Assembly: GCF_028737315.1 (NCBI RefSeq) | Contig: NZ_JAQZAO010000002.1 | Span: forward strand, 558,001-622,000 | DNA: 64,000 nt | Reading direction: 5' to 3' | Source: Actinomycetospora lemnae | GTDB lineage: Bacteria > Actinomycetota > Actinomycetes > Mycobacteriales > Pseudonocardiaceae | Shown here: positions 1 to 7,783 of the stretch, in pieces | Layout of the letters: each line of letters begins with the position of its first letter | Numbering within the stretch: position 1 is the first letter of the stretch | Translations under genes and position numbers: made by a program | The notes under the pieces: generated by a model | Told to the model about the DNA's origin: nothing | Seen by the model: the letters and a program-made list of their open reading frames with translations, nothing else | Databases searched by the model: none

Positions 1-494
1 ACGACGACGAACATGACGCCCACGAGCACCGTCATGATCTTCTCGAACAGCGGGTACGAGCCGAACCACACGAGCACCAGCCCGACCAGGCCGCACGGGA
101 TGCCCCATGCCGGGATCGAGCCGCCGAACATCGCCGCCAGCGGCAGCGCCGACGACGTCATCGCCGTCGCGCCGTAGACGAACCCCCAGATCGCGACGTA
201 GACGACGAAGTAGACGGTCGTCCACGCGCCCAGCGAGCGCCAGCCCGCGAAGATCGTCGAGCCGGTCGCGAGGTGCCAGCGGCCGGTGGCCTCGGCCAGC
301 GCGATCTTGACGACGACGCCGAGCACCACCGCCCACAGCAGGGTGTAGCCGTACTCGGCGCCGGCGACGAGGGTGGCGACGAGGTCGCCCGCGCCCACGC
401 CGGTCGCCGCGACGACGATGCCCGGTCCGACGATGCTCCAGCGCCGGCGGGGCTGCTGGCCCGCGACGACGTCCTCGGTCCCCCGATCGGTCAT
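1..494 (-). CDS. Nramp-family divalent metal transporter, C-terminus beyond window
   Basis: The first 164 codons are visible; the 3' end lies outside the window. The protein opens with a short cytoplasmic arm and then a glycine-rich first helix reading GPGIVVAATGVGAGDL, followed by about three more hydrophobic helices. This pattern is typical of Nramp-related proton-coupled metal permeases. The classical DPGN metal-binding motif of helix 1 is replaced by GAGD, so it belongs to the divergent Nramp branch and its substrate (Mn, Fe, Mg or Al have been described in that branch) cannot be read from sequence. The start is the ATG at 492-494. The next gene downstream in the same direction lies at 514, only 19 bases before this start, so the two may be co-transcribed. 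Confidence 0.75.
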   Translation of the reverse strand, partial: MTDRGTEDVVAGQQPRRRWSIVGPGIVVAATGVGAGDLVATLVAGAEYGYTLLWAVVLGVVVKIALAEATGRWHLATGSTIFAGWRSLGAWTTVYFVVYVAIWGFVYGATAMTSSALPLAAMFGGSIPAWGIPCGLVGLVLVWFGSYPLFEKIMTVLVGVMFVV

Positions 495-513
495 GCGGGG
501 CAGTCCACCACGA

Positions 514-1242
514 TCACCCCTCGCGTCGGGAGACCTGCGTCACGGCCTCGGCGGGCGTGCCACGCCAGGCCGGTCCGTGCCCGGGGAGCAGCACATCCGC
601 CGCCAGCCCCGCCAGGGGCTCGAGCGGGGCGCGCGCGTGGTCGAAGAACGCGGGTAGGCGCTGGGGTCCGTGGTGCGGGCTGGTGGGGTGCCCGGTGACG
701 AGCACGTCGCCGGTGACGAGCACGCCGGCGTCGGGGAGCAGGTAGGCGGTGTGCCCGCTGGTGTGACCGGGCGTGGCGACCGGGACGGGGCGGCCGGGCA
801 GGTCGAGCGGTGCACCCCCGGCGATCCCGCGGGCCTCCGACAGCGCGACCTGGCGCAGGGCCCCGAGCCGCGCGGCGTGCACCGCCCACGTCAGCACCCG
901 TGGACGCCAGGCGTTCCGGACGACGTCGGCCGGGCCCGCCTGCTCGAGGAACTCGCGGCGGGCGTGGCGTGCCTCGACCGGGCTGGTCAGCACCGGGATC
1001 CCGTGGCGCGCGACCAGCGGTGCGAGCCCGCCGACGTGGTCGACGTGGGCGTGGGTGACCAGGGCGGCGACCACGTCGCCCGGCGCGCGCCCCACGGCCG
1101 CGAGCGAGGCCTCCACGGCTGCGGCGTCGCCCGGGTAGCCGCCGTCGACCAGCGTCACCGCCTCGCCGTCGACGACGAGCACCCAGTTCACCGCCGACCC
1201 GCGCACGAGGTGCACGCCGTCGGCGACCTCCTCGATCCTCAC
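514..1242 (-). CDS. Metallo-beta-lactamase-fold hydrolase
   Basis: A 242-residue soluble enzyme of the metallo-beta-lactamase superfamily. The zinc-binding signature THAHVDHVGG lies near residue 60, followed by a PGHTSGH histidine and a C-terminal LLPGHGP block, so both metal sites look intact. Members act as thioesterases, lactonases or glyoxalase II-like hydrolases; the natural substrate is not deducible. The start is the GTG at 1240-1242, which overlaps the TGA of the preceding gene (GTGA), indicating translational coupling to the damaged hydrolase relic upstream. No signal peptide is seen, so it acts in the cytoplasm. Confidence 0.85.
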   Translation of the reverse strand: MRIEEVADGVHLVRGSAVNWVLVVDGEAVTLVDGGYPGDAAAVEASLAAVGRAPGDVVAALVTHAHVDHVGGLAPLVARHGIPVLTSPVEARHARREFLEQAGPADVVRNAWRPRVLTWAVHAARLGALRQVALSEARGIAGGAPLDLPGRPVPVATPGHTSGHTAYLLPDAGVLVTGDVLVTGHPTSPHHGPQRLPAFFDHARAPLEPLAGLAADVLLPGHGPAWRGTPAEAVTQVSRREG

Positions 1243-1844
1243 GGCGTGCGGGTCCCCACGTGCTCGGCGAGGAACGCGGCCACCTGCGGCCGCGTCGCCT
1301 GGGCGCCCGGGCTGCCGAAGGGGAAGTCGAAGACGTGGTCGGCGTGCGGCACCTCGACCAGCCGTCCCGGCACGCCCGCGGCCCGCAGCGCGCGGTGCAC
1401 CCAGACCACCACCGGGTGCGCGCCGGGCCCGGTGGGCCGGTAGAGGTCGAGGACCAGGGGCCGGCCGAGCTCGTCGACGGCGTAGGGCTCGGTGCGGTCG
1501 GGTCCGCCGTCGGGCTGCCCGGTGACGGTCAGCGCCTGCCACCAGTCGATCCGGGTGTCCGACGCGCGGGCCTGCGTGACGAGGACCCCGACGAGGGCGA
1601 CGACGGCGACGAGCGCCACGCCGGCGACGACCGCGCCGTCGGTCCGCGCCCCGAGCACCCGGGCCAGCACGCCCAGCCCGACCCCGGCGAGCGCCGCCAG
1701 CGCCGCGTGCAGCGGGTACTGCCCGGTGACGAAGGACCGGAGGAAGCCGACGACCGGCAGCCGCGGCGCGTACGTGCCGACCGCGACGACGAGCACCCCG
1801 AGCAGCCACACCACCGCCAGCACGCGCACCAGCCACACCAGCAC
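1239..1844 (-). CDS. Membrane protein with internally deleted alpha/beta-hydrolase domain (likely relic)
   Basis: A 201-residue protein with three predicted N-terminal membrane helices (about residues 5-25, 45-62 and 70-92), then an extracytoplasmic start of an alpha/beta hydrolase. The strand leading to the oxyanion region (HPVVVWVH, about residue 145) runs directly into the last part of the fold (RALRAAGVPGRLVEVPHADHVFD), where the catalytic His would sit. The nucleophile elbow GxSxG and the acid are absent. The simplest reading is an in-frame deletion of roughly 150 residues that removed the catalytic core while keeping the reading frame and translational coupling to the next gene. Start: GTG at 1842-1844 with an AGGAGG ribosome site upstream. 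Catalytic activity is not expected. Confidence 0.65.
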   Translation of the reverse strand: MLVWLVRVLAVVWLLGVLVVAVGTYAPRLPVVGFLRSFVTGQYPLHAALAALAGVGLGVLARVLGARTDGAVVAGVALVAVVALVGVLVTQARASDTRIDWWQALTVTGQPDGGPDRTEPYAVDELGRPLVLDLYRPTGPGAHPVVVWVHRALRAAGVPGRLVEVPHADHVFDFPFGSPGAQATRPQVAAFLAEHVGTRTP

Positions 1845-1915
1845 CCGCGTGCCCTCCTCCGCTCGGTGATCCCCTCACCACGCGGGGCGGGGCGTCGCAG
1901 CGAGGGCGGACCGCG

Positions 1916-2716
1916 TCACCCGAAGGCCGCCGCCACCCGCCGACCCCGCGGCGCGGCGAGCACGCGCCGGGCCGCCACGGCCACGACGGCGACCAGGGCC
2001 ACGAGCGCCGCGACGGTCACCGCGAGCGGCGGGCCCATGACCACGATCGCCCCGAGCGCCCAGACCACCGACGCCGCGTAGGGCAGCGCCCCGGCCGTGC
2101 GGGCGACGACGGCGGCGGCGATCGCCCCGGTCACGAGCAGGACCAGCGCACCCAGCACCGTCGCGACGCCGCCGGTGCCCGGCGCGCCGAGGAACGTGCC
2201 CGTGGTGGCCGCGCCGACCACGGTCGCGACGCTGACCCAGCCCGCGTAGAGCGCCACGGGGCCGTGGAGCATCCAGCGGTCCGCCGCCCCGTCCGCGGGG
2301 TGGGCGGTCAGCCGCGCCAGCGCCACCGCGAGCACGACGAGCAGCGCGACGATGACCGCCTGCGCGAGCAGGACCGCCTGCGCAGAGAAGGCGAGGATCC
2401 AGCCGGCGTTGAGCGCCGCCGACGCGACCAGCCACCAGCCCGTGGCCCGCTGCACCGGGCGCTCGGGCTGGCCGGGCAGCACGCCGCGCACAGCGAGCAC
2501 CAGCAGCGCCGCGTAGATCACGCCCCAGATCGAGAACGCCGCGGGCACCGGCATGACGACCGTGGTGTTCTCCTGCGCCACCTGGCCCACCGACAGGCCG
2601 AACGCACCCGAGCCGCCCAGCCCGCCCGCGACCACCTGCACCAGCGCGCCGAGCAGCAGCGCCCCGGCCCGCACCCGGTCCGCCACCGTCACCCGCGACC
2701 GCACCGACGTCGTCAC
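1916..2716 (-). CDS. TspO/MBR-like integral membrane protein
   Basis: About 266 residues, almost entirely hydrophobic, with six or seven predicted helices. The segment VPAAFSIWGVIYAALLVLA matches the hallmark of tryptophan-rich TspO/MBR-like proteins, which bind porphyrins and related small molecules in the membrane; true ligand unknown. I favour the GTG at 2714-2716 because GGAGGAG lies 7 bases before it; an ATG at 2729-2731 in the same frame contains that ribosome site and is less likely. It is divergent from a MarR gene across a short interval carrying a perfect palindrome, which suggests direct repression by that MarR protein. Confidence 0.6.
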   Translation of the reverse strand: MTTSVRSRVTVADRVRAGALLLGALVQVVAGGLGGSGAFGLSVGQVAQENTTVVMPVPAAFSIWGVIYAALLVLAVRGVLPGQPERPVQRATGWWLVASAALNAGWILAFSAQAVLLAQAVIVALLVVLAVALARLTAHPADGAADRWMLHGPVALYAGWVSVATVVGAATTGTFLGAPGTGGVATVLGALVLLVTGAIAAAVVARTAGALPYAASVVWALGAIVVMGPPLAVTVAALVALVAVVAVAARRVLAAPRGRRVAAAFG

Positions 2717-2739
2717 CCGGAACTCCTCCATCGTCGAAC

Positions 2740-2756
2740 CTCTCGATTGTCGAGAG
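2740..2756. promoter_or_regulatory. Perfect palindromic operator between MarR gene and TspO-like gene
   Basis: CTCTCGA-TTG-TCGAGAG: two perfect 7-base arms around a 3-base spacer. It lies about 29-45 bases before the MarR start, which I take as its transcription start, and just upstream of the divergent membrane gene. Size and position fit a MarR-dimer site that would control both genes. Confidence 0.75.
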
Positions 2757-2771
2757 TACAGCGATCGCCGC

Positions 2772-2777
2772 TAGGCT
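2772..2777 (+). promoter_or_regulatory. -10 box (TAGGCT) of leaderless marR-type gene
   Basis: TAGGCT ends exactly 7 bases before the GTG at 2785 and there is no Shine-Dalgarno sequence, so transcription probably starts at or next to the start codon. A TTGTCG at 2747-2752 inside the operator could be the -35 box (19-base spacing). Confidence 0.65.
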
Positions 2778-2784
2778 GCACCCC

Positions 2785-3267
2785 GTGACGGACGGTGGCC
2801 GGGAGCAGCGCGAGCACCTGGTCGAGCTGCTCCAGGCCTACGCCGACGAGGCCGGGCGGCTGGGGCACGCCTTCGCCGCCGGGCAGGGGCTGCACCGCAC
2901 CGATGCCGCGGCGCTGCTCGCCGTCCTGCGCGCCGAGCGCGACGGCGACCCGCTGACGCCGGGGCGGCTCGGCGAGGAGGTCGGCCTGTCATCGGGGGCG
3001 ACGACCGCCGCGGTCGACCGGCTCGAGCGCCTCGGGCACCTCCACCGCCGCCGCGACGGCGCCGACCGCCGCCGGGTGACGCTGCACCACGACCCCGCGG
3101 GCGCCGACGTCGGGCGCGCCTTCTTCGGGCCGCTCGCCGCCCGCCTCGACGCCGTGCTCGGGGGCTACACGCCCGCCGAACTGGCCGTCGTCCACCGTTT
3201 CCTCACCGAGGTCGTCGCGTCGGTGGCCGAGCACCGCGCCGAGGTGTCGCAGGGAGGGTCGTCCTGA
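2785..3267 (+). CDS. MarR-family transcriptional regulator
   Basis: A 160-residue winged-helix repressor. The centre shows a MarR DNA-binding helix pair (TPGRLGEEVGLSSGATTAAVDRLERLGHL, broken here only for description) followed by the wing RRRDGADRRRVTL, with dimerisation helices at both ends. Family members respond to small phenolic or oxidising ligands and repress neighbouring genes; the likely targets here are itself and the divergent TspO-like gene through the palindrome at 2740-2756. The start is a GTG preceded by a -10 box at leaderless spacing. The downstream transglycosylase-like gene begins within about 35 bases and may be co-transcribed. Confidence 0.88.
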   Translation: MTDGGREQREHLVELLQAYADEAGRLGHAFAAGQGLHRTDAAALLAVLRAERDGDPLTPGRLGEEVGLSSGATTAAVDRLERLGHLHRRRDGADRRRVTLHHDPAGADVGRAFFGPLAARLDAVLGGYTPAELAVVHRFLTEVVASVAEHRAEVSQGGSS

Positions 3268-3299
3268 GCTCCCCGATCGGCGCGCCGGCCCGCCTCGCG

Positions 3300-4106
3300 G
3301 TGGTCGTCGCGGTCGTCCTCGCGGTCCTCGCCCTGCTCGTCACCCTGATCGTCGTGCTCGCCCGCAGCGACATCGCCGCCCGTCCCCGCTGCACGATCAC
3401 CGCGCCGCCCGACTCCCCCGGCCTGCCCGCCACGTGGACGCTCAGCACGGAGCAGGCCGACAGCGCGGCGACGATCGTCGGGGTCGGCCGGCGTCTCGGT
3501 GTCCCCGACCGCGCCGTGACGGTCGCCCTGGCCACCGCCATCCAGGAGTCGGGGCTGGCGAACCTCCGCGGCGGCGACCGCGATTCCCTCGGCCTGTTCC
3601 AGCAGCGCCCGAGCCAGGGCTGGGGCTCCGAGGAGGAGATCCTCGACCCCGTCTACAGCACGACCGCCTTCTACACCGCGCTCCTGCGGGTCCCCGGCTG
3701 GGCGGGCATGGACGTCACCGTGGCCGCGCAGACGGTGCAGCGCAGCGGCTTCCCCGAGGCGTACGCCGACCACGAGCCCGAGGCGCGCCTCATGGCGGTG
3801 TCGCTGCTCGGGCAGGCGCCGGCGTCGTGGACCTGCACGGACCTGCCCGCCGCTCCGCCCGCCGACCCCTCGGGCGGCGCCGTCGCCGAGCTCGCCGCCG
3901 CGGAGCTGGGCACGCGGCGGCTGTCGGGCGCGCAGCCGGCCGAGGAGGGGTGGGCGATCGCGACGTGGCTCGTCGCCCACGCGGAGCGGCTCGCGCTCGA
4001 GAGCGTCACCTACGACGGGCGGACCTGGACCGTCACCTCCGGCGCGTGGGAGCAGGCCGGCCCGGCGGACGGGCGCCTCGCGCTGCGGCGGATCGGCCAG
4101 CCCTGA
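3300..4106 (+). CDS. Membrane-anchored lytic-transglycosylase-like protein
   Basis: About 268 residues: one N-terminal membrane helix, then an extracytoplasmic domain with the lysozyme-like pattern ALATAIQESGL (Glu as probable catalytic acid) followed by GLFQQRP and YSTTAFYTALL, which are typical of actinobacterial SLT-fold proteins that are often mislabelled heavy-metal transporters. A role in peptidoglycan turnover is inferred from fold only. The start is uncertain. The GTG at 3300 lacks a ribosome site, while a CTG at 3264 that overlaps the MarR stop lies 5 bases after AGGGAGGG and would add 12 residues; if CTG is used, the gene is coupled to marR. Confidence 0.7.
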   Translation: MVVAVVLAVLALLVTLIVVLARSDIAARPRCTITAPPDSPGLPATWTLSTEQADSAATIVGVGRRLGVPDRAVTVALATAIQESGLANLRGGDRDSLGLFQQRPSQGWGSEEEILDPVYSTTAFYTALLRVPGWAGMDVTVAAQTVQRSGFPEAYADHEPEARLMAVSLLGQAPASWTCTDLPAAPPADPSGGAVAELAAAELGTRRLSGAQPAEEGWAIATWLVAHAERLALESVTYDGRTWTVTSGAWEQAGPADGRLALRRIGQP

Positions 4107-4179
4107 GCCGCGCCGAGGAGTGATCGAAGTACCGATACGGACGTTGAGTGTCTGCCACGGCACTTCGCTGATACGCCGG

Positions 4180-5244
4180 TCAGCGCAGGGCCAGGAGCGC
4201 CCCGGCGCCGACGAGCACGAGCACGGCGAGCACGACCAGCGCGATCCCGAGGCGGCGGACCGCCGACCACGGCTCGCTCTCGCCCGGGTCGGGCCCCTCG
4301 TGCGGGACGTCCTGGGGCCGGGTGCCCGCCGGGCCACGCCGGGCCGGGGCGTCGGGCGCCGGCCGCGTGATCACCTCGGTGCGCCGGACGGGGTCGGGCG
4401 CGGCGAAGCGGCGCAGGTCGTCGGCGAGCTCGCGGGCGTCGTGGTGGCGCATCGCGGGCTCGAGGGCCAGGGCGCGCAGCACGACGGCGTCGAGGTCCGG
4501 GGAGATCGCCGGCTCGCGCTCGCGCGGCGGCACCGGTGACTCGCGCAGGCGCTGCGAGGCCACCTCGACCGAGCTCGGGCCGCGGAACGGGATCTCGCCG
4601 GTGAGCAGCTCGTAGAGCGTGCAGCCCACGGCGTAGACGTCCGAGCGCCCGTCGAGCGGCTCGCAGCGGACCTGCTCGGGCGAGAGGTACGCGGCCGTGC
4701 CCATGACGACGCCGGTGCCGGTGAAGCCCTCGACGTCGGCGACCTGTGCGATGCCGAAGTCCATCAGCTTGACGGTGCCGTCCTCGCAGCGCATGACGTT
4801 GCCCGGGTTGACGTCGCGGTGCACGATCCCGCGGTCGTGGGCGGCGGCGAGCGCCTCGCACACCGGCACCAGCACCGACGCCGCCTCGTCCGGCGGGAGG
4901 CGGCCGCGGTCGCGCAGCTCGTCGCGCAGGGTGCGCCCCCGCACGAGCTCCATGACGACGAAGACCTCGCCGCCCTCGGCGAACCCGACGTCGTGCACGG
5001 CGACGACGTGCGGGTGGTCGATGACCGCCGCCGCGCGGGCCTCGTCGCGCAGGCGCCCGCCGTACTCGGCGTCGCCGCGGAACTCGGCCGGCAGCAGCTT
5101 CACCGCGACCGTGCGCCCGAGCTCCCGGTCGAGCGCCCGGTGCACCTCGGCCATCCCGCCGCGGCCGATCAGCCCGCGCAGCTCGTAGCGGTCCGCCAGG
5201 ACCGGCGCGGCGCCCGACCCGGCCCCGGCCTCCGGGGCGCTCAC
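4180..5244 (-). CDS. Ser/Thr protein kinase with single C-terminal membrane helix
   Basis: A 354-residue Hanks-type kinase. Visible motifs: glycine loop IGRGGMAEV (residues 26-34), ATP-binding VAVK (Lys49), catalytic loop HRDVNPGN (residues 142-149), DFG, and the activation segment GTAAYLSPEQ. The catalytic loop is odd: the usual Lys two residues after the catalytic Asp144 is Asn146. The kinase domain ends near residue 275; a proline/arginine-rich linker leads to one membrane helix at the extreme C-terminus with no extracellular sensor domain, so no PASTA repeats. The GTG start at 5242-5244 overlaps the stop of the upstream membrane-protein gene, suggesting the two are made together. Confidence 0.87.
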   Translation of the reverse strand: MSAPEAGAGSGAAPVLADRYELRGLIGRGGMAEVHRALDRELGRTVAVKLLPAEFRGDAEYGGRLRDEARAAAVIDHPHVVAVHDVGFAEGGEVFVVMELVRGRTLRDELRDRGRLPPDEAASVLVPVCEALAAAHDRGIVHRDVNPGNVMRCEDGTVKLMDFGIAQVADVEGFTGTGVVMGTAAYLSPEQVRCEPLDGRSDVYAVGCTLYELLTGEIPFRGPSSVEVASQRLRESPVPPREREPAISPDLDAVVLRALALEPAMRHHDARELADDLRRFAAPDPVRRTEVITRPAPDAPARRGPAGTRPQDVPHEGPDPGESEPWSAVRRLGIALVVLAVLVLVGAGALLALR

Positions 5245-5804
5245 ATCCGTCGGGTCCGCGCCGCGTCCCCGCCGCCGAGCAGGGCGTCGAACAGGTAGCG
5301 CTGGTCGACCATCGCCTGGCGCATGTCCTCGGTGCCCGCGCTGCCCTCCTCGACGTCGGTGACCGTGCGGTGGGACGCCCGGTAGCGCTCGACGAGGTCG
5401 GGGTGGTCGACCGAGATCATCTTGGCGCGGTCCTCGAAACGCTCGTTGGGGTAGCCGCGCTCCCGCATCACCTGCTGGACGAGCAGGTCGGCGTCGCGCA
5501 GGCCCGTCGACGGGTTCTCGACGAAGGTCGACTGCGCCGAGTCCCACGCCTTGCCGAACCGGTCGCGCTCGCCCTCGTCGAGCTCGCGGATCTCCAGCTC
5601 CCGACGGCGCTTGAGACGGGCCCGCAGCTCGCGCTCCCCATCCCTGACGCCGTACTCGGAGACGACGCGGTCGTACTCGCCGCCGAACTGACTGCGCAGC
5701 GCAGCGCGGCGCGACCGCGAGCGGCTGCGCGCCACGACGACCAGCACGACCCCGATCACGAGGACGGCGACCGCGACGATGACGGCGATGACGACCGGAT
5801 CCAT
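5241..5804 (-). CDS. Small membrane-anchored protein with charged cytoplasmic domain
   Basis: 187 residues: one N-terminal membrane helix (about residues 3-25), a basic arginine/serine patch, then a charged helical domain (YDRVVSEYGVRDGERELRARLKRRRELEIRELD) that may form a coiled coil. I do not recognise a catalytic family; similar proteins are common in actinobacteria and are labelled hypothetical or secreted. The ATG at 5802-5804 is chosen because GGAGGGG lies just upstream. It is coupled to the Ser/Thr kinase gene by a 4-base overlap, so it could be a kinase substrate or adaptor; this is inference only. Confidence 0.75.
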   Translation of the reverse strand: MDPVVIAVIVAVAVLVIGVVLVVVARSRSRSRRAALRSQFGGEYDRVVSEYGVRDGERELRARLKRRRELEIRELDEGERDRFGKAWDSAQSTFVENPSTGLRDADLLVQQVMRERGYPNERFEDRAKMISVDHPDLVERYRASHRTVTDVEEGSAGTEDMRQAMVDQRYLFDALLGGGDAARTRRM

Positions 5805-5880
5805 GAACCCCTCCGCGCGTCCCGACGGCATGCAGGACGATCAAACCACCCGGTTCCCGGTCCGCCCGGTCCGCGATCCC

Positions 5881-5905
5881 CGTTCGGGTGAACAGTCGCC
5901 GAACG
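5881..5905 (-). terminator. Hairpin downstream of lactate permease gene
   Basis: CGTTCGG and CCGAACG form a perfect 7-base stem around an 11-base loop, 25 bases after the permease stop codon. There is no T-tract, as is common for terminators in GC-rich actinobacteria. Confidence 0.4.
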
Positions 5906-5929
5906 GTTCGTCCGGCTCCGCCGTCCCGA

Positions 5930-7639
5930 TCAGCCGGGCACGACCATCCAGCCCAGTACCGGCGTCGACTGCAGCAGTACCAGCACGCACATCCCCGCCA
6001 GGAACACGAGGCTCCACAGCAGCACCTTGCGGAAGATCTCGCCCTCGCGCCCGCTCATGGACACCGCCGAGGCGGCGATGGCGAGGTTCTGCGGCGAGAT
6101 CATCTTGCCCAGGACGCCGCCGGAGCTGTTCGCCGCCGCGAGCAGGATCGGGTCGAGACCGGCACCCCGGGCGGCGGTGACCTGCAGGGAGCCGAACAGC
6201 GAGTTGGCCGAGGTGTCCGAGCCGGTCACGGCGACGCCCAGCCAGCCCAGTACCGGGGAGAGCACGGCGAAGAACCCGCCGGTGCCGGCGAGCAGCCCGC
6301 CCAGGGTCAGCGTCTGGCCCGAGGTGTTCATGACGTAGGCCAGCGCCAGCACGGCCATGACCGTGACGATGGCGGTGCGCAGCTGCACGAGCGTCCGCCC
6401 GTAGGCGGCGACGGCGACGCCGGGCCGCACGCGCAGCACCAGCGCGGTGACGATGCCGGCGATGAGCAGGATCGTGCCCGCCGACTCCAGCCAGTTGAAC
6501 GTGAACGCCTGCGTCGACACGGGCCGCCCCGCCTCGGTGAGGACGTTGAGCCCGGGCCAGTTGAACTTCACCGTCGTGGCGCTCAGGGCGTCGTCGATCA
6601 CGGGGATCTGCTGCAGCGAGAACAGCAGGATGATGATCAGGTACGGCGCGTAGGCGAGGACGACGTCCCGGCGGGTGTCCCGGCTGTGGTCGTCGTGGTC
6701 GGAGCCCGCCGGGGCGTCGGTGCTGGCCGCACCGCCTCCGGAGCCGCCTCCCCCGGCCGACCCACCGCCGGCCACGCCCACCGACTCCCGGGCGTCCTCC
6801 GACGCGTCCGTCACCACCGCGCTGCGTCGGGGCGGGCGGGCCCGGACCAGCAGGACCACCGCACCCGCCGCGAGCAGCGCGGCGACGATGTCGGTGAGCG
6901 CGAGGGAGATGTAGTTCGACGTCACGAACTGCGCGACGCCGAAGACGACCCCGGCGACGAGCGCCACCGACCACGTCTCGCGCAGACCCCGGGCGCCGTC
7001 GACGAGCGCGACGAGGACGAACGGGACGAACAGGGCCAGGATCGGGGTCTGCCGCCCGACCATCGCCCCGAGGGCCTCCTCGGGCAGGCCGGTCACCGAG
7101 GCGAGCGTGGTGATCGGCACGGCGATCGCGCCGAAGGCGACCGGTGCGGTGTTGGCCACCAGCGCCACCACGGCAGCCTTGAGCGGGCTGAACCGCAGGG
7201 CCATGAGCATCACGGTGCAGATCGCGACCGGGGTGCCGAAGCCGGCGAGCGCCTCGAGCAGCGCGCCGAAGCAGAAGGCGATGATCACCGCCTGGACCCG
7301 CTGGTCGTCGGAGACCGACCCGAAGGATCGGCGCAGCACGTCGAAGTGTCCCGTCGACACCGTCATCTGGTAGATCCACAACGCGTTGATGACGATCCAG
7401 AGGATCGGGAAGAACCCGAAGACCGCGCCCTCGGCGCCGGCCAGCAGCGCCTGCCCGACGGGCATGCCGTAGGCCACGATCGCGACCGCCAGCGCGACGG
7501 CCAGCCCGATCAGCGACGCGAGCCACGCGCGCATCCGCAGACCGCCCAGCAGCACGAACAGCGTGAGCAGCGGGAGCACCGCGACCAGCGAGCTCAGGGC
7601 CAGGGACCCGCCGAGCGGGGTGTCGTTCTGGACGTACAC
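5930..7639 (-). CDS. lctP: L-lactate permease (LctP family)
   Basis: 569 residues with about 12-14 membrane helices, matching LctP proton-coupled lactate/glycolate permeases in length and in conserved stretches such as FGALLEALAGFGTPVAI and ANSSGGVLGKMISPQNLAIA. It imports L- and D-lactate or glycolate across the cytoplasmic membrane. A hydrophilic Gly/Ser/Asp/His-rich loop near residues 265-310 sits between the two halves and is longer than usual. I choose the GTG at 7637-7639, 8 bases after GGGAGG; a GTG three codons upstream overlaps that ribosome site. No lactate dehydrogenase is adjacent; a candidate 2-hydroxy-acid dehydrogenase begins at 62 kb. Confidence 0.9.
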   Translation of the reverse strand: MYVQNDTPLGGSLALSSLVAVLPLLTLFVLLGGLRMRAWLASLIGLAVALAVAIVAYGMPVGQALLAGAEGAVFGFFPILWIVINALWIYQMTVSTGHFDVLRRSFGSVSDDQRVQAVIIAFCFGALLEALAGFGTPVAICTVMLMALRFSPLKAAVVALVANTAPVAFGAIAVPITTLASVTGLPEEALGAMVGRQTPILALFVPFVLVALVDGARGLRETWSVALVAGVVFGVAQFVTSNYISLALTDIVAALLAAGAVVLLVRARPPRRSAVVTDASEDARESVGVAGGGSAGGGGSGGGAASTDAPAGSDHDDHSRDTRRDVVLAYAPYLIIILLFSLQQIPVIDDALSATTVKFNWPGLNVLTEAGRPVSTQAFTFNWLESAGTILLIAGIVTALVLRVRPGVAVAAYGRTLVQLRTAIVTVMAVLALAYVMNTSGQTLTLGGLLAGTGGFFAVLSPVLGWLGVAVTGSDTSANSLFGSLQVTAARGAGLDPILLAAANSSGGVLGKMISPQNLAIAASAVSMSGREGEIFRKVLLWSLVFLAGMCVLVLLQSTPVLGWMVVPG

Positions 7640-7708
7640 GGTGCTCACCTCCCGACCGCCCGGCACCGCGCCGCGCGTGGTGGCGCAGAGTGCCCGTTTC
7701 CTCGCTCG

Positions 7709-7718
7709 GTGTCGACAC
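7709..7718. promoter_or_regulatory. 10-base perfect palindrome in the lctP / peptide-transporter divergent interval
   Basis: GTGTCGACAC is self-complementary and lies inside a larger pair of arms, GCCCGTT (7692-7698) and AACGGGC. The only regulatory-looking sequence in the 144-base divergent interval; the binding protein is unknown. Confidence 0.35.
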
Positions 7719-7783
7719 GAACGGGCGTCGAATCTCGGTGAGGCTGCTGGCGATCGCGCTCCGCGAGGAGCACCCTGCTCTCC

